From NCBI GenBank assembly GCA_029263295.1, contig JAJCXT010000011.1, forward strand, positions 1-64,000: a stretch of 64,000 bases of DNA. Direction: 5' to 3'. Of this stretch, positions 63,074-64,000 are shown one piece after another. The position numbers and the translations under genes were made by a program. Under the pieces are notes generated by a model, which saw nothing but the letters and a program-made list of their open reading frames with translations, made no database searches and was not told where the DNA came from. This DNA comes from Acidobacteriota bacterium. GTDB taxonomy: Bacteria; Acidobacteriota; UBA890; WLXD01. The number at the start of each line of letters is the position of its first letter. Positions within the stretch are counted from its first letter, which is position 1.

Positions 63074-64000
63074 ATGCAGTACGTACGACGCCTTGACACG
63101 CTGGGCATGGGTGATCTCGACCAGGTTGGAGGCAAGAACGCCTCGCTCGGCGAAATGCTCAGCCATCTCACCCGGGCCGGCGTCCGTGTGCCGGGCGGAT
63201 TCGCGACTACCGCCGGGGCTTTTCGCGAGTTCCTCGAGCGGGACGGCCTTGGCGACCGTATTCAGGAACGTATGGATGGCCTGGATGTCGACGATGTTGG
63301 CGCCCTGGCGGCCTGTGGGGCCGAGGTTCGCGAGTTGATCATGCGAACGGCATTGCCCGCAGCCCTCGATCGCGAGATCCGTGAAGCTTGGCAGGGCATG
63401 GCCCAGGATCAGGGCGACGGATTCTCGGTGGCGGTGCGCTCCTCGGCGACCGCCGAGGATCTTCCGGACGCCTCATTCGCGGGTCAGCAAGAAACCTATC
63501 TGAACGTACGTGGGATCGACGAGGTAATCGACAAGGTTCACGCGGTGTTCGCCTCGCTCTACACGGATCGGGCGATCGCTTACCGGGTCCACCAAGGTTT
63601 TGCTGACGAGAGCGTGTGTTTGTCCGCCGGGATCCAGCGCATGGTGCGCAGCGACGTGGGCGCGAGCGGCGTGATGTTTACGTTGGATACCGAGTCGGGG
63701 TTCGAGAACGCGGTGTTCATCACGGCGGCCTACGGGCTCGGCGAGACCGTAGTGCAGGGCGCGGTGAATCCCGACGAGTACTACGTCTACAAGCCGGCGC
63801 TGCGTGCGAACCGGCGCGCTATCTTGCGCAAGGAACTGGGCAGCAAAGCGCAGCGCATGGTCTACGGAACGGACGGCGGCGTGCACACCGAAGACCTGCC
63901 GGATGATCTGCGCCAGACGTTCGCCTTGTCCGATGCGGAGATCGAGTCGCTGGCGCGGCAGGCCCTGACCATCGAAGAGCACTATGACCGCCCGATGGAC
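63074..64000 (+). CDS. ppsA: Phosphoenolpyruvate synthase, 3' end outside the window
   Basis: Converts pyruvate, ATP and water to PEP, AMP and phosphate. The visible 309 residues are the N-terminal ATP-grasp domain: [16 protein letters not shown] at the start, [21 protein letters not shown] and the later [24 protein letters not shown] and [11 protein letters not shown]. The phosphohistidine and PEP-binding domains lie past base 64000. The start ATG is at 63074, leaving 213 bases to ppsR for a shared divergent control region in which no clear element was seen. Confidence 0.96.
   Translation, partial: MQYVRRLDTLGMGDLDQVGGKNASLGEMLSHLTRAGVRVPGGFATTAGAFREFLERDGLGDRIQERMDGLDVDDVGALAACGAEVRELIMRTALPAALDREIREAWQGMAQDQGDGFSVAVRSSATAEDLPDASFAGQQETYLNVRGIDEVIDKVHAVFASLYTDRAIAYRVHQGFADESVCLSAGIQRMVRSDVGASGVMFTLDTESGFENAVFITAAYGLGETVVQGAVNPDEYYVYKPALRANRRAILRKELGSKAQRMVYGTDGGVHTEDLPDDLRQTFALSDAEIESLARQALTIEEHYDRPMD

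Overview
The window is a GC-rich stretch from a Gram-negative bacterium with an outer membrane, cytochrome c maturation system I, Tat and Sec export and a very large complement of c-type haem proteins. No rRNA or tRNA gene, CRISPR array, insertion sequence or prophage was seen. The phylum cannot be fixed from the sequence. The cytochrome b has the 13/14 histidine spacing typical of b6-type rather than proteobacterial bc1 proteins, and a DUF1844 protein is present. Together these make an uncultured, non-model lineage likely.

Layout. 1-19.6 kb is ordinary chromosome: dnaK (partial), DUF1844, mazG, tatC, tdk, comEC, a conserved unknown, a low-molecular-weight phosphatase, uvrA, a threonine aldolase, aroC, nnr, tsaE, guaB and secA. 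A short degenerate tandem repeat lies between tsaE and guaB. 19.8-25.5 kb is a phosphate transport operon with a very unusual make-up: pstS, a PhoU protein fused to a catalytically dead phosphatase domain, pstC, pstA and two pstB genes whose ATPase motifs are damaged in complementary ways. 25.5-32.7 kb holds a secreted metzincin, a large DUF2339 membrane protein and a secreted glycoside-hydrolase-like protein. 32.7-38 kb holds an RpiR regulator divergent from an aminomutase, a two-subunit 3-oxoacid CoA-transferase and a class III aminotransferase. These could form an amino acid to beta-keto acyl-CoA pathway.

38-62 kb is the electron-transfer region. A leftward ccmG-ccmF-ccmH-ccmI block makes the haem-lyase part of cytochrome c maturation. 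Rightward, from 41.8 to 61.9 kb, ten c-type cytochromes carry 60 haem-binding motifs by my count. They accompany a CISM-type quinone-linked complex (pentahaem protein, molybdopterin-family subunit, four-cluster ferredoxin, NrfD), a Rieske/cytochrome b complex with tetrahaem and undecahaem partners, a NapC-like heptahaem protein, an MtrA-like octahaem protein next to an MtrB-like beta-barrel, a Cyc2-like fused cytochrome-porin, and two tandem octahaem cytochromes. Read together, this looks like a complete path from the quinone pool across the periplasm and outer membrane for extracellular electron exchange. The direction (metal oxidation or reduction) and the terminal substrate cannot be told from sequence. 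The window ends with the divergent pair ppsR and ppsA (partial).
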